In this document: piece by piece, positions 48,139 to 59,275 of the stretch | How positions within the stretch are numbered: the first letter of the stretch is position 1 | Layout of the letters: each line of letters begins with the position of its first letter | Source of the DNA: Alviniconcha marisindica | Taxonomy: Eukaryota > Mollusca > Gastropoda > Provannidae | Direction: 5' to 3' | Assembly: GCA_018857735.1 (NCBI GenBank) | Contig: JABMCL010002439.1 | Span: 62,001-126,000 of the forward strand | DNA length: 64,000 bases | The notes under the pieces: model-generated | Told to the model about the DNA's origin: nothing | Database searches by the model: none | The model's input: the letters and a program-made list of their open reading frames with translations, nothing else | Program-made: the position numbers and the translations under genes

Positions 48139-49249
48139 CAGACCTGTTTACCCTTACGCTTTTGGGTTGGCGTACTTCTTATGATTTTTAACATCAGACT
48201 ACGCCAGTACACAATTTCTACTCTGATTACAATTTTATCATGTTGGTGATTTTCTGTTCCGAGTTTTCCGTTCCACATTTTTACTTCCAGCTCAAAGAGA
48301 CTGCCATTATCATATTTGGCAAAAGACATTTTAGCTTGCATCCGACAACATGTCAGATAGTAGCCAAAAAAGGGAGGCACATGAAACGGATGACAAATCT
48401 GAGGACAACTCAGACTTCAAAGATGTGGCTGCAAGTTTAATACAAAAGAAGAAAACTGGGCTAAAAAGTGTGAAGCAGCGCTATGTACAAGAAAGACTAC
48501 GACACGTGGCCGTGTTTCTTCTTCTTCATGCTAGGCAGCCACCTCTCAATGAGCAGAAAACTGCTCAGAGATTAAGCTGTACTTTGGGGGGTCTGCAGAG
48601 TCCTATAAAATAGTATAAAAAATAAAATTAAAAAATGGAAGAAGAAGAACGTCGAAAGGAGAACGTCCTGTGTTTTGCGAGCTCTGCAAAAAGGACTTTT
48701 TGTGCGTCCACAGTGGCCAATATAATTGCTGAAAGCATATCATTTCCCAATTTCACAAAAACTTCAGGGAATGTGAGGGCATTTTTCGTCAACAAAGAAA
48801 AACTGGCCAAAGATGACTTAAAGCGGCAAGTCACGGCGGCCAATGTCAAAATGTGTGAAATGATAGCTGAATTGAACCTGCCCCTTGCAACAGCCAATTC
48901 TGTCACAAATATTTTGATAGGTACGAGCTTACAAATTACCATTATTATTATTATGGCTTTGTTGTGTACACATGCTGTGTCGCACACACAGTTTCTGCTG
49001 CCTGGACATTGTCCTGAAACTTGAAGGTTGTACCCACAAATAAAACTTAAAAAGTCCACCCACCTACTGAATTTGATTTTGTTGAGTACACATGTGGTAT
49101 CATGCACACAGCAATCCAAATTTTCATTGCGTCAGTGAGGCTGGATGATGCTGGAAGGGTGTTCTCCACAAATTACACTTTTTGGTCTGAGATTACACTT
49201 TTTTGCTAGTTGAAGTACTCCAAATACTTTTAGGGGGTAAACTGGTCTG
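48139..49249 (+). mobile_element. hAT-like DNA transposon with 6-bp TSD, second copy
   Basis: The 1111-bp element has ends CAGACCTGTTTACCC and GGGTAAACTGGTCTG and is flanked by perfect ACTACA duplications (48133-48138 and 49250-49255). Composite copy 2 preserves the empty site near 14287 ('cctaactacacatccacc'). It is related to 5936-6818 through the ends and the adjoining 150 bp. It carries a decayed transposase N-terminus (separate entry). Confidence 0.87.
48350..49024 (+). pseudogene. Decayed hAT-like transposase N-terminus with BED-type finger
   Basis: The first segment opens with an acidic stretch and KKKTGLKSVKQRYVQE. The zinc finger follows in another frame as PVFCELCKKDFLCVHSGQYN, then FTKTSGNVRAFFVNKEKL and QVTAANVKMCEMIAELNLPL. 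This order (K-rich start, C..C...H finger, helical 'AE..m...l.E.nLpl' segment) is typical of hAT/BED proteins found in mollusc genomes. Frame changes near 48510 and 48730 and the absence of the RNase H-like catalytic core and C-terminal dimerisation region make it non-functional. Confidence 0.65.
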
Positions 49250-49640
49250 ACTACACATCCACCGGCTACTATTCTACATCTACATACTTGTAATTAATGC
49301 GTTTTATTCTACCACCATGGCTATGTATGAGCACCTATCTTATCCACACATATGAATGATAACTGATCTTCCTTTCTCGTTGAAGAACAAAATTTAAATG
49401 AATTATTTCCAAATGACTGGATAGGAAACCACAAAACTATTGGACTACCAACCACAAACCCCTATGATTGGCAGTGGTGCACCTGCTCAGATGGCCGTAT
49501 CACACCTGCTCAGAAACCAGATCATTCAATAACATGTATTAGTCTTTCGACGTGTCTACCTGTATGCCCGTTCATTAAATACAACTGTGCACCACATACA
49601 TACCCATTCAGGCTATTACCTCCTAAACCACAGACCTATC

Positions 49641-51229
49641 TGCACTTGACAAAAATCTTTTGAAAAACTACCGTCCCATTTCTAACCTTCCATTTCTGTC
49701 CAAAATTCTTGAAAAAGTCGTTCTCCACAAACTTCTCTCCCATCTCCAAGAACACAACCTCAGCAATCCCTTTCAGTCAGCCTATCGAGTAGGACACAGC
49801 ACTGATACCGTTTTATTACGTATTGTAAACAATATTCTTTCTGCTCTGGACAATGACAACATTTCTGTTCTTCTTTTGTTGGATCTTTCTGCTGCTTTTG
49901 ACACTATTGACCACCAAATTCTCCTCTCCCGCTTGAACTCTGTTTTTGGCATTCAGTCTACTGCACTCCAATTGTTTCACTCATACCTCTCAGACAGAAA
50001 TCAGTCCACTTTAGTCAATAACTCATCTTCGTCACCATCACAGCTCATGTACGGTGCGCCTCAGGGCTCAGTACTGGGGCCCATTCTCTTTGTCCTGTGC
50101 ACTACATCTCTCCGATATCATAGCTAACCACTCTGTAAACCATCAGCTTTTCGCAGATGATACACAGCTCCAGAAATCAGCTCCTCTCAGTGAAGTGACC
50201 AACCTCACCAAAGAACTCAATGCATGCACAGACGACATAAAAACATGGATGACTGAAAATCAGCTCAAACTGAACGACGACAAAACAGAAGCTCTTCCCC
50301 TTTCCCTTTTCGTCTTCCCTGAAACCTACCATTCCCCTTCCAGACTCGATTACTCTTGGTTCTCACAACATCCCCTTCTCTGATTCTGCCAGGAACCTTG
50401 GATTCATTCTTGACTCAAAACTGTCCATGAAGAAGCACGTCATAAAAATCTGCCAAACTGCTTATTTCGAGCTTAAACGCATTAGTTCAATCCACAGGTT
50501 TCTCACTGAAGACGCAACCAAGACTCTTGTTACTTCCTATATCCTTTCACGGCTTGACTACTGCAACTGTCTCCTCATGGGTACACCTAATTCTGTCATC
50601 CAACCTCTCCAGAAAATTCAGAACTTTGCTGCAAGACTTGTTCTCTTGGCACCCCATCACCAACACTCAACACCTCTCCTGGAAAAACTGCACTGGCTTC
50701 CCATTTCAGAACGTATTAAGTATAAAGTCGCTTGTATGTGTTTCAGTGCTATAAATGGTTCTGGTCCTGCTTACCTCTCTGAACTGCTGCATGTCTACAC
50801 TCCATCTCATACACTACACTCTTCTTCTGACACCAGCATGCTGGAAATCCAACAATACAAACGCAAGACTCATGGCTTCGCGCCTTCTCTTGCTTTGGAC
50901 CCCACATTTGGAATTCACTTCCACAAAACCTTAGACACTGCTCAACCCTGTCATCCTTTAAAGCCAAACTGAAAACCTTCCTCTTCTCACGGTATTTCCA
51001 TCCTAACTAATATCAGTACCCAGTTTCTGCTACAGTCAGTGTGTGTGTGTGTGTAGTGCGTTTTTTAAATATTTAAAAAAAAAATAATACTTTATGTAAA
51101 TTGTTTTGGTAGAACTATGCTCTGCATGTGTATAGAATACCATATTTAGGTTAATATGTATCATGTGAGCGCTCAGGGCATTGATGAGCGCATGATAAAT
51201 GTACATTATTATTATTATTATTATTAATG
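49641..51229 (+). pseudogene. CR1/L2-like LINE, 5'-truncated insertion
   Basis: The reverse transcriptase reads NYRPISNLPFLSKILEKVV, FQSAYRVGHSTDTVLL, LLLLDLSAAFDTIDHQILLS and GAPQGSVLGPILFVL. The catalytic box QLFADDTQLQKS is intact but lies in another frame after about 50110. Then come NQLKLNDDKTEALPL, SRLDYCNCLLMGTPN and EKLHWLPISERIKYK. The 3' end is 'gagcgctcagggcattgatg' with an ATT tail (51205-51229). It is the least decayed LINE here, but frameshifts near 50100, 50330 and 50850 disable it. It interrupts composite copy 3 between 'cagacctatctg' and 'tgtcagaaat', which are adjacent elsewhere. Confidence 0.9.
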
Positions 51230-51469
51230 TCAGAAATAATGAGCTAACTGCATGCCTGTACACTCAGGTGATAGTCACAAAACTACCTGTTTAGCCACAC
51301 AAGCATTTTCTTGCTATTCTTCATAGCCCACTGCAAACATGTCAGCACAGTTATGTCTCTCCCTACCCACAAATATTTTAGATGATTAATACACCTGTAT
51401 TATCTTCTCAGGTGGTATCTTCTCAGCTGTCCACATACATATCCACTAAGTTAACAGTCTCTCTAGACT

Positions 51470-51665
51470 GGAAGGTGAGTGTAGAGGTAAATCTTTGCGG
51501 TTGACTGGAAAGAAAGGATCAAGATGAACATGATTGGTGGATATGTAGATGAGTCTGTAAGTGGACAGGTAAGTTTACATATCAAGTTGGACAGATATCA
51601 TGAACTGAATGTGTAGCTTTATGAACGGATAGACCTGTGTACATCGACAAGTAGGTGAGTGAACA
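51470..51665 (+). repeat. Array 3a: partial unit of the 300-bp repeat
   Basis: Starts as in the other array edges ('gatcaagatgaacatgattg') and breaks off at the duplicated block near 51666. Confidence 0.75.
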
Positions 51666-51765
51666 GTCTCCAGACCAAAGAAGTTGCTCATTGTTAAATA
51701 CAACTGTGCACCACATACATACCCATTCAAGTTGTCTGCTAAACCACAGACCTATCTGTCAGTTA

Positions 51766-52972
51766 TATGAGCAAGTACTCTTTGTACATGTGTTAATGGT
51801 AATCCCACCCCGGTTATCAGATCCATGCAATTTCATTACTGTACTGTTAGTAACCTGGGAACCAGAGCAGACGACGCTTTTGTTTTGACCGGCGATAGCC
51901 ACTGGTGCGCACCAGTTTCAAATCTGTTTTCTCCCTTAACATTTTGACCGCTTGTTTGTTTACCTACTCTTTGTTTACCTAATCCTTTTCATGCACCAAG
52001 CCATGTGTAATATAATTTGGCATCTATTAGATCTTAGAATGTTTATCCAACGTTTATTTAGACACAGGATCAAGCTTAATCAGTAGCCGATGCCTCTCTA
52101 GGTCTATTCTTTTTATAGCCGTCATCTGCACGGCGCATTCTCTGTTTAGCACTAGTGAATAGTAAGTGAATCGTTGTTTTGACTCGATTAAATTAATTCT
52201 GTGTTGATCAATACTTTGTCATATAGTATTTTGCTCAGTTGACTTCATGTTTAGTGTTTATTTTGGGTTGAAATTAAATTATTAAGTATTGTGTACCGTA
52301 GAAGCTCAGTTGTATTCATAGACTACTTGATATCACTTTATCAGCGATGCTGCGACTAGACAACGCGCCCCAGGCGAAAGTTCAGCCGATTGTTTTAGTG
52401 CTAGTCTTTGAGTGTGTCTTGCTTCTCATACAGAGCATTGTATTATGATTGTTATGCACCATTTTAACCGTGGGAGCGTGCTCTTTAGTCTGATTAAGTT
52501 TTAGTAACATTAATATTTTGTACATTGTGTTAGTTGTGATTTAGTTGTCTTAATCTGTTTATAGACAGGTGCAAACCACGCTTCCCACTCTTGTTGTAAA
52601 TAAAACAAGTCATGTGTGTCCATTTTGTTTACACGGTGTAAAAGATTGTAACTGTAGCTTTTATTTGATGTTTTTCATGTTTTAATTAGTTTAGTTATTG
52701 TAGAGGAAAGTGTATTTGTGCGGCCAAGGAAACACAATTGTCAGCCATTTTGTGGTCCAGAGGGCCGATTTGAGTGTAGCGATAACGTGTGTTCCTCGTG
52801 GCCCGCACCGTTCTCTTATCTATGCATGCGAGTGAGGATTTTGGGTGTGCTGAAAATTGTCTGCTGCTGTACAATAAAACCTGATTGCCACTGTACGCCT
52901 GCTGTGGTCTCCATTTTTACTGACTCCGCTGCCTGTGTCCTGTCTTTCTACCTACCACTCCGCTCCATTACA
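51766..52972 (+). mobile_element. Probable solo LTR, about 1.2 kb
   Basis: A 1207-bp insert lies in composite copy 3 exactly where the others read 'gtcagttaa.atgtc'. It is flanked by GTTA (51762-51765 and 52973-52976; up to CAGTTA if the boundary is shifted). It starts TATGAGCAAG and ends CTCCATTACA. Near the 3' part, 'ctgctgtacaataaaacctg' looks like a polyadenylation signal followed by a CT-rich segment, as in the R-U5 part of an LTR. The 5' dinucleotide is TA rather than TG, and no internal gag or pol is present. Confidence 0.6.
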
Positions 52973-53890
52973 GTTAACATGTCAGAAATAAATAATGAGC
53001 TAACCGCATGCCTGTACACTCAGGTGACAGTCACAAAACTACCCACTTATCCACACAAGCATTTTCTTGCTATTCTTCACGGCTCACTGCAAACATGTCA
53101 GCACAGTTATGCTTCTCACTACCCACAAATATTTTAGATGATTAATAGTAATAATACACCTGTGGTATCTTCTCAGCTGTGCACATACACATATCCACTA
53201 AGGTAATAGTCTCTCTAAACTAGCAGGTGAGTGTAGAGGTAGATCTTTGACTTTGTGGTTAACCGGAAAGAAAGGATCAGTGCATATATGACTAAGTTAT
53301 ATATCTGATGGGTCTGTAAGTGGACTGGTAAGTTTACATATCAAGTTGGACGGAAATCACGAACTGAATATGCAGCTTTATGAACGGATAGACCTGTGTA
53401 CGTCAACAAGTAGGTGAGTGAACATCAGGTTGGCTTACGTTATTAGCTGTAAAGTAAGAATGGACATACATATATCCACTAAGGTAATAGTCTCTCTAGA
53501 CTAGCAGGTGAGTGTAGAGGTATATGTAAAACATTAGGTGAATGGATTGGTAGATCTTTGTTGTTATGTGGAATGAAAGCATCAAAATGAACAGGTGGTT
53601 GATGAACAGATACATCTATAAGCCAGGCAGCTGAGTCTTCCTCGTGGTTAGCCAGAAGGAAATAGCCCCAAGATGAAAAGGTAATTTTCGGGTGGGTCTG
53701 TGGTATTTACATGAACAGGTAGGGTCATGAACAGGTACAAGTATGTGCATGTACACAAGTAGTTGTGGTGACAGGTAGATCTTTGTGGTTAGACAAAATA
53801 GTCTAACAGAAGCATAAAGGTAAACAGGTAAATTTATTTTTGGGTGGAACTGTGTGTACGTACCCCAGTAGATGAGTTGAAAGGTTATGT

Positions 53891-53910
53891 CCCCCCCCCC
53901 CCCCCCCCCC
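53891..53910. repeat. poly-C tract inside an array unit
   Basis: About 20 C in a row where other units read 'gtcattgtgcaggttatgcc'. Confidence 0.95.
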
Positions 53911-54738
53911 AAAGAAACAAACCGAACACATAGAGTGAGGAACAGGTACATCTGTGTACATGCAGAACAGTAGAACCATGGACGGGTAGATCTTAACAGT
54001 TAATCTGAATGAAAGTATAAAAATGAACACGTAGGGTCATGAATGGGTACATCTATGGGCATGTACCCAAGTAGTTGTGGTGACAGGTAAGTCTTTGTGG
54101 TTAGACAAAAGAGAAGCTTGTGGGTAAACAGGTAAATTTACTTTCAGGTGGATTTGTGTGTAGGTACCACAGTAGATGAGTTGAAAGGTCATTGTGCAGG
54201 TTATGCCGAAAAAGAACAAATAAACTGAACAGGTATAGTGATGAACAGGTACATCTGTGGACATGTACAACAGTGGAAACGCTGACAGGTAGATCTTAAC
54301 GGTTAATCAGAAGGAAAGTATGAAAATGAACACGTATGGTCATGAACAGGTACATCTATGGGCATGTACACAAGTAGTTGTGGTGACAGGTAGGTCTTTG
54401 TGGTTAGACAAAAAAGAAGCATGAAGGTAAACAGGTAAATTTATTTTCAGGTGGATCTATGTGTAGGTACCCCAGTAGATGAGTTGAAAGGTAATTGTGC
54501 ATGAAGTTATGCCAGAAAGGAAGAATTAAACTGAGCAGGCATACTGATGAACGGATACATCTGTGGAAATGTACAGCAATAGAAACGTTGATGGGTAGAT
54601 CTTAGCAGCTAATCGGAATAGAAGTATGAAAATGAACAGGCACAGTCATGAACGGGTGCATCTATGGGCATGTAAAGGAATAGTAGAGTCAAGAAGCAGG
54701 TCTTAGTGGTAGGGTACCCTAATAGGAAAGCATTAAAG

Positions 54739-55784
54739 CACGGGTCGCGCTGCCTTTTAGAGATATGCGTCAACCGACGCGAAACATTACAAATTTTGCG
54801 TCAGTGGCATGAAAAATGTGTACAGCATAACCTAAAATTAATGCACATACAAAGCCAAAACTGATGATGGAGTAACCTGGCTCACAGGCTATAAAGTGAA
54901 AACGTTTAGTAAATTTGCCGTTCACAAAAAGTTTGCATAGCTCAAAACATCATACGCGGCATCATTTTCTGAGGATGAACTGCAGCAGACAATGTCGGCA
55001 AATACCACAGAATTTAGTAACAAGATGAAGTTGAAGTTGAGGCTGCCGCCATTTTCTCTCACTCATATTCCTGTGTCAACGTGTGTTTTGTTTTCAGTTT
55101 TCGTAGTCTTCTACCTTTCAGTAAATTCTGATATTATACGCTGACAAACTAGGCATACTGCGTCATTCCCAATTCCATGTCTGGGATCATGTTCTCTGTC
55201 AACTAACCAGAAAATATTACTGATCAGTTTGGCAAAATACGCGATTTCTGGCCAGTCTGATACGGAGACAATCTTCTTCTTCTTCTTCCAGTAATATCCA
55301 GGATCAATGTCTGATCATTACCGATATTTATGGTGTGCAAGAAAAAAGAAAAGGAAAAAAAGGAAAAAAAAAAGGAGAGAAAGAACAAATTCTTTCAGAT
55401 CTATACGGGTTCGTTTGGATTCAGTTCAAATTAATCATTTTAGTTTTTTGAAGAAGTATGCACATTTTATTCACAGACAGGGTGCTACTGACCATAAGGT
55501 GCATGGATCAGATTTTACCTAGACCAAAAATTACAGTAACCTACACGTTTGTTTCATCTAGATTCCGCCACGCCCTTCATTGACTGGACTTGCACAGCTG
55601 AGATGACAATGAGTTTGCGGGTAGATCTAGTGCTGAGTGATGCGGCAGACATCAGTGAGCCATAATTTGTTTTTTAATCGGTGATGTCATTTTGCGTATG
55701 GTGATGCAGTGAACTGGCTAAAATGCATACAGCACTCTAAAAATGCAATATTTATGCAAACTTTTGCAATGAGTGCAACCCCTG
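54739..55784 (+). mobile_element. CAGGGGT-type TIR element, copy 3, with 7-bp TSD
   Basis: The 1046-bp insert has ends cacgggtcgcgctgcc and ...gagtgcaacccctg, whose reverse complement begins CAGGGGTTGCACTC. Perfect ATTAAAG duplications flank it (54732-54738 and 55785-55791). The uninterrupted array sequence is at 17898 (cattaaagtaaacaggta). No transposase frame was found, so it is probably non-autonomous. Confidence 0.88.
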
Positions 55785-56236
55785 ATTAAAGTAAACAAAT
55801 TTATTTTCAGGTAGGTATGTAGGTGTGTACAGCATCAAAATGCACGGGTAGGTATGTTAAACGGGTACATCTGTGGACATGTAGACTCCTAGCTGATGGG
55901 ACAAGCAGATCTTTGATCATGGCTAGCAAGAAGCGAAGCATCAAGATGAACAGGTATTTGTGTACGCATGTGGGTACGAAATAGATGAGTTGACAGGTAA
56001 CAGCATGTTAAGCAGGAAGGGACAATGTAAATGAACATGTAGGATGATGCCATTTCGGATAGCATTTCTTACATCATCTTGTAATTTCTGTTAATAATTC
56101 TTCATTTATATGAGCTAAAACTTCTTTTCCGTGTCTTGCACAAGTCTCTTATTTCAGCGGTTCTATAAGTATTTACTTGTAAATCTCTTGACAGTCTGTT
56201 TCAGCTATTTTGCCTTTATTTTCAGTCCTTTGCACA

Positions 56237-56288
56237 TTTTTTTTTGCTCTGTGAAGCTACTGTTCAAACAGTCATATACCCCCCCCCC
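56237..56288. repeat. Left arm of an inverted repeat
   Basis: Tttttgctctgtgaagctac through gtcatatacc and poly-C pairs with 56829-56881 as a near-perfect inverted repeat, arms about 50 bp and 540 bp apart. Confidence 0.85.
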
Positions 56289-56349
56289 AAATGCTTGCGG
56301 GCACATTTCTACACTTGCTTCAACTCATCATTTTGTTGTCTGTTTGTTC

Positions 56350-56805
56350 AGTTCTTAATGAAGAAAGCACCGAAGTGTCCACTGTCTTGACCAGTAAAAT
56401 TACTGATGTTCCCTTACAAAGCATCATCAATTTCAAAATCGGCTAGACCTGAAAGAAAATTAAACCAGAGTTCAGATACAGGCGTTACATAATTCTAAAA
56501 ATCGAAAAACAAAAAATAACTCAGCCAACTTTACAATAATTTCAGAATTGAATGTATTTTGTTCATAGAGGTCATTTGGTCACAGCTTTGTCCAACTAGA
56601 GGATAAACTTTCCAAACCTGACCCCTCCTGTTTGATAAGAGTAGATACTTATGATCCTATTTGAACACTGTTGGGTCAGATGGGGTTGTGGAAAAAAATG
56701 TCATCTGTTATTTCCTGTACTTATCTTTTCCTACTAAAGGTTGTTCAAGCAATGTTTTCAGCTGTGTCCATCATTACATCGTTGATAAAAAAAAATTGTG
56801 TGTGT

Positions 56806-56820
<15 letters not shown>
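56350..56820. other. Unassigned sequence between inverted-repeat arms
   Basis: About 470 bp without recognisable features, ending in a TG microsatellite and a poly-G run (56797-56839). Confidence 0.5.
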
Positions 56821-56836
<16 letters not shown>

Positions 56837-56839
56837 GGG
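56797..56839. repeat. TG microsatellite with poly-G run
   Basis: (TG)12 followed by about 20 G, at the edge of the inverted right-domain copy. Confidence 0.95.
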
Positions 56840-57062
56840 TATATGACTGTTTGAACAGTAGCTTCACAGAGCAAAAAAAAAGTTTTGTGTAGAATTATGT
56901 TTTGTATGCACAGCATGGTGCTTTTTACTGCTTTTTATGCACTTCTTTCACTCAAAGCCTGTTTTGGGTCAGTCTTTTTTAGATTCAAACCAATCAGACA
57001 ACCCCGGTAAGCACACAGTCCATGAAAAAATATTAGATAAAGTTACTGAAATGGGCAAAGGA
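56829..57062 (-). repeat. Inverted copy of the composite right domain
   Basis: Its reverse complement matches 12515-12775 ('ctttatctaatatt', 'gactgtgtgcttaccgg', 'gttgtctgattggtt', 'ctgtgaagc.actgttc.aac'). It faces the truncated direct copy at 56160-56350. Confidence 0.82.
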
Positions 57063-57289
57063 TCTCTCTTTTATGTGTTTTTTCAGAACTTCACTTTAAA
57101 ATAATTACTTCTTTTTTTAAAGGTTTACTAAGCGTCACAACAAAGACTCTCTCCAGATTCATCCAGAAATAAATGTAACATAAATATCAAGGCATGAAAG
57201 TTAAAATTTTGGGTCATGCTGCTGATTACAATTTACTGGTGTTTCATGAGACTTCTTTTTTTTCATTACCAATGAAGCTTTCACATCTA

Positions 57290-57591
57290 AAATGGAACGG
57301 TCTGGTACCTTGCAGTCAGCACTCATACTATGGGGCCTGTCCATTCAAGGAAGGGGGGGGGGGGGGGGCAGTGAAAGTTTTCACCTTCACTGTTTTGCTT
57401 GCTGATCAACACCAGAAGAGATCTTGTTTAGCCGGAGCTGTCACTTGCTTCTGGACCCAGGGTACAGAGTATAATCTCCAGCAAGTGACACAAAATGCCC
57501 AGTTTCAGCTGTTACTTGGTACTGGTACTAGCGTACTTGGGAAACATTTACCCGTAACAACATATGGCATATGGCGGTCTAGTGGAGGCTC
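57290..57591 (-). mobile_element. Inverted relative of the nested TIR element
   Basis: Its reverse complement matches the first 300 bp of 30505-31663 ('ccctgggtccagaagcaagt', 'ggtgttgatcagcaagcaaa') and ends at the TIR gtctagtggaggctctg (57575-57591). A poly-G run sits at 57353-57368. The other end is not recognisable. Confidence 0.78.
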
Positions 57592-58106
57592 TGTAAACAT
57601 CATTTATTTACATAATGAATTGCTTTTCCATATATATCATTATATGGTACAATGTGTTTTCATTTATATGAAGCAGTTATTAGGTAGCACACATTTGGTC
57701 ACAGCACCAAAAAAAATTCCACTTAAATCATATTTATGCTCAAACATTTTTTCAGCTGGGGGCAGTCACTGAATACCTATCTATGCTTCTTGAACACACA
57801 TAACAATTATAAAATATGTTTACACTAAAAATCTTTTGTATGGACCCACCCCCCAAAAAATCATGAAAGTTTACACCCTGATTTGCAGACATTTCAAATG
57901 ACCCATGTATGTATGTGTGTGAGTGTGTATCCACATGCACATGTGGTATGTTTGTGTGTGTGTGTATGACAGTATGTGTGTGTATGACAGTATGTGTGTG
58001 TGTGTATATAAGCAGCAATATTAACAGTAAACTTTTAAAAACTGCCTCTTGATATATATGTATATAAAATGACAGTGCATGAGCACACTGTTTTGTTCAT
58101 GCACTG
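57592..58106. other. Unassigned sequence with a TG-rich microsatellite
   Basis: Contains interrupted TG/TATG repeats at about 57908-58008. No coding similarity. Confidence 0.55.
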
Positions 58107-58300
58107 TTGTCTGATCCCTTTCAGATTTCTCCACTATTATTTCAATCTTCGGCGCTAACAGCAAAGTGTTCGTTCCAAGACCACTGGCTAAAGGACAGTG
58201 CATACCAGGAGTGGGTTCTAAAAGATAAACTGGACAAACACTATGCTCGACGCATGGCATGCAAAAATGAAAAAGTATTCAATTTCTATGTGGTCATGCA
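58107..58300 (+). pseudogene. BED-finger-like fragment, plus copy
   Basis: SFQDHWLKDSAYQEWVLKDK, then KHYARRMAC, resembles the start of hAT/ZBED-type zinc fingers ('f...Wl.d..f..Wl.....k..A.C..C'). An inverted near-copy lies at 58770-58925. It is short and followed by unrelated sequence. Confidence 0.5.
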
Positions 58301-58769
58301 TCAGAAATGGTGTCAAATGGATCATTCTATGCACTACCAAGTTTTGGAAACTGATGTAGGCACTTCATGACAATCCGTGTTGAGATTAAACTTTACCTAC
58401 GTCTGTCTTGACCACGTACGATCTTGAAATCAGTGCATTCACATTTTAATAACAAATATTTTGCATCACAAAATTTGCAGTAGAACAGTTTCTGTGACAT
58501 AGATATTGGTACCTATGATCGGCAACAAATAACATCTTACAGACACAAACACAACAACCAGTCACAATAGCCTTCTAATTTCTAAACGATTGCTGATGGA
58601 CTCCAAGGCATCATTTTCAAAATCAGTGGCCTCAAAACTGAGATTTTGTCAAAAATAGTTAAACATGGTTCCCAGGGACTTGGACTAGAGCCAAATAAGG
58701 ACCTTATAAGGACTTATAAGGACCAATATTAGATTTTGTAAGGACCATCGCAACAGTAAGGAACACAAA

Positions 58770-59064
58770 ATATGAGCCGAATTTTGCATGCTATGCATCG
58801 AGCATAGTGTTTGTACAGTTTATATTTTAGAACCCACTCCTGGTATGCACTGTCCTTTAGCCAGTGGTCTTGGAACAAACATTTTCCCAGCATCTTCGCT
58901 GTTAGCTCAGGTTCTTGCACAGTTTGATTTTGAATTTTGCAACCAAATGAAATGGCTGACCCAGAAGTTATCATGTAATCTTGCGACTGTGATTTTGGCT
59001 GCACATAATCTAAATGAACATGGAGGAAAGCATCGTCTGCTTCAAACATTGTCTCAACCTCCAA
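58770..59064 (-). pseudogene. BED-finger-like fragment, minus copy with upstream extension
   Basis: The minus-strand frame contains PELTAKMLGKCLFQDHWLKD, then SAYQEWVL and KHYARCIACK, here with both cysteines of the C..C pair. Upstream the frame stays open for about 55 residues without recognisable motifs. The H pair of a full finger was not found. It is probably a hAT/BED transposase remnant, in inverted orientation to 58107-58300. Confidence 0.5.
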
Positions 59065-59275
59065 ATGATTTTGAAATTAAGTAAATGTGTGGAACCATCC
59101 AGTGCTGCTGACTTGGAAAAATGAGAGGCTTTTAAAACTACTCATGTGCGTTTCTAGTATTAGCTAGACTTGTAAGGCCTTACTTGGCAAATTCATTTTG
59201 TAAGTACTTGTAAGCACCTGTAAGGAGCCTTGGTGTGATCTATCACATTACCAGGGGTCATGCTGCAATTTTGGG

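Larger units (their letters stand above)
53220..56040 (+). repeat. Array 3b: about 300-bp tandem units
   Basis: Same higher-order repeat as arrays 1 and 2, about 6 units excluding the TIR element at 54739-55784. A poly-C tract replaces part of a unit at 53891-53910. The minus-strand frame recurs at 54037-54270. Confidence 0.88.
47090..56350 (+). repeat. Composite repeat, copy 3
   Basis: It starts at the block equivalent to 5065 of copy 1 and contains the left and middle domains, the tandem array and part of the right domain. Four later insertions lengthen it: the hAT-like element (48139-49249), a LINE (49641-51229), a probable solo LTR (51766-52972) and a TIR element (54739-55784). A segment of about 0.5 kb around the array start is duplicated (51230-51665 and 52977-53430). 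In the right domain about 300 bp equivalent to 12130-12465 is missing. Confidence 0.8.

Noticed and set aside
57194..57772. 192-codon plus-strand frame
   Set aside because: It runs through a poly-G tract and an inverted TIR element; no recognisable domains.
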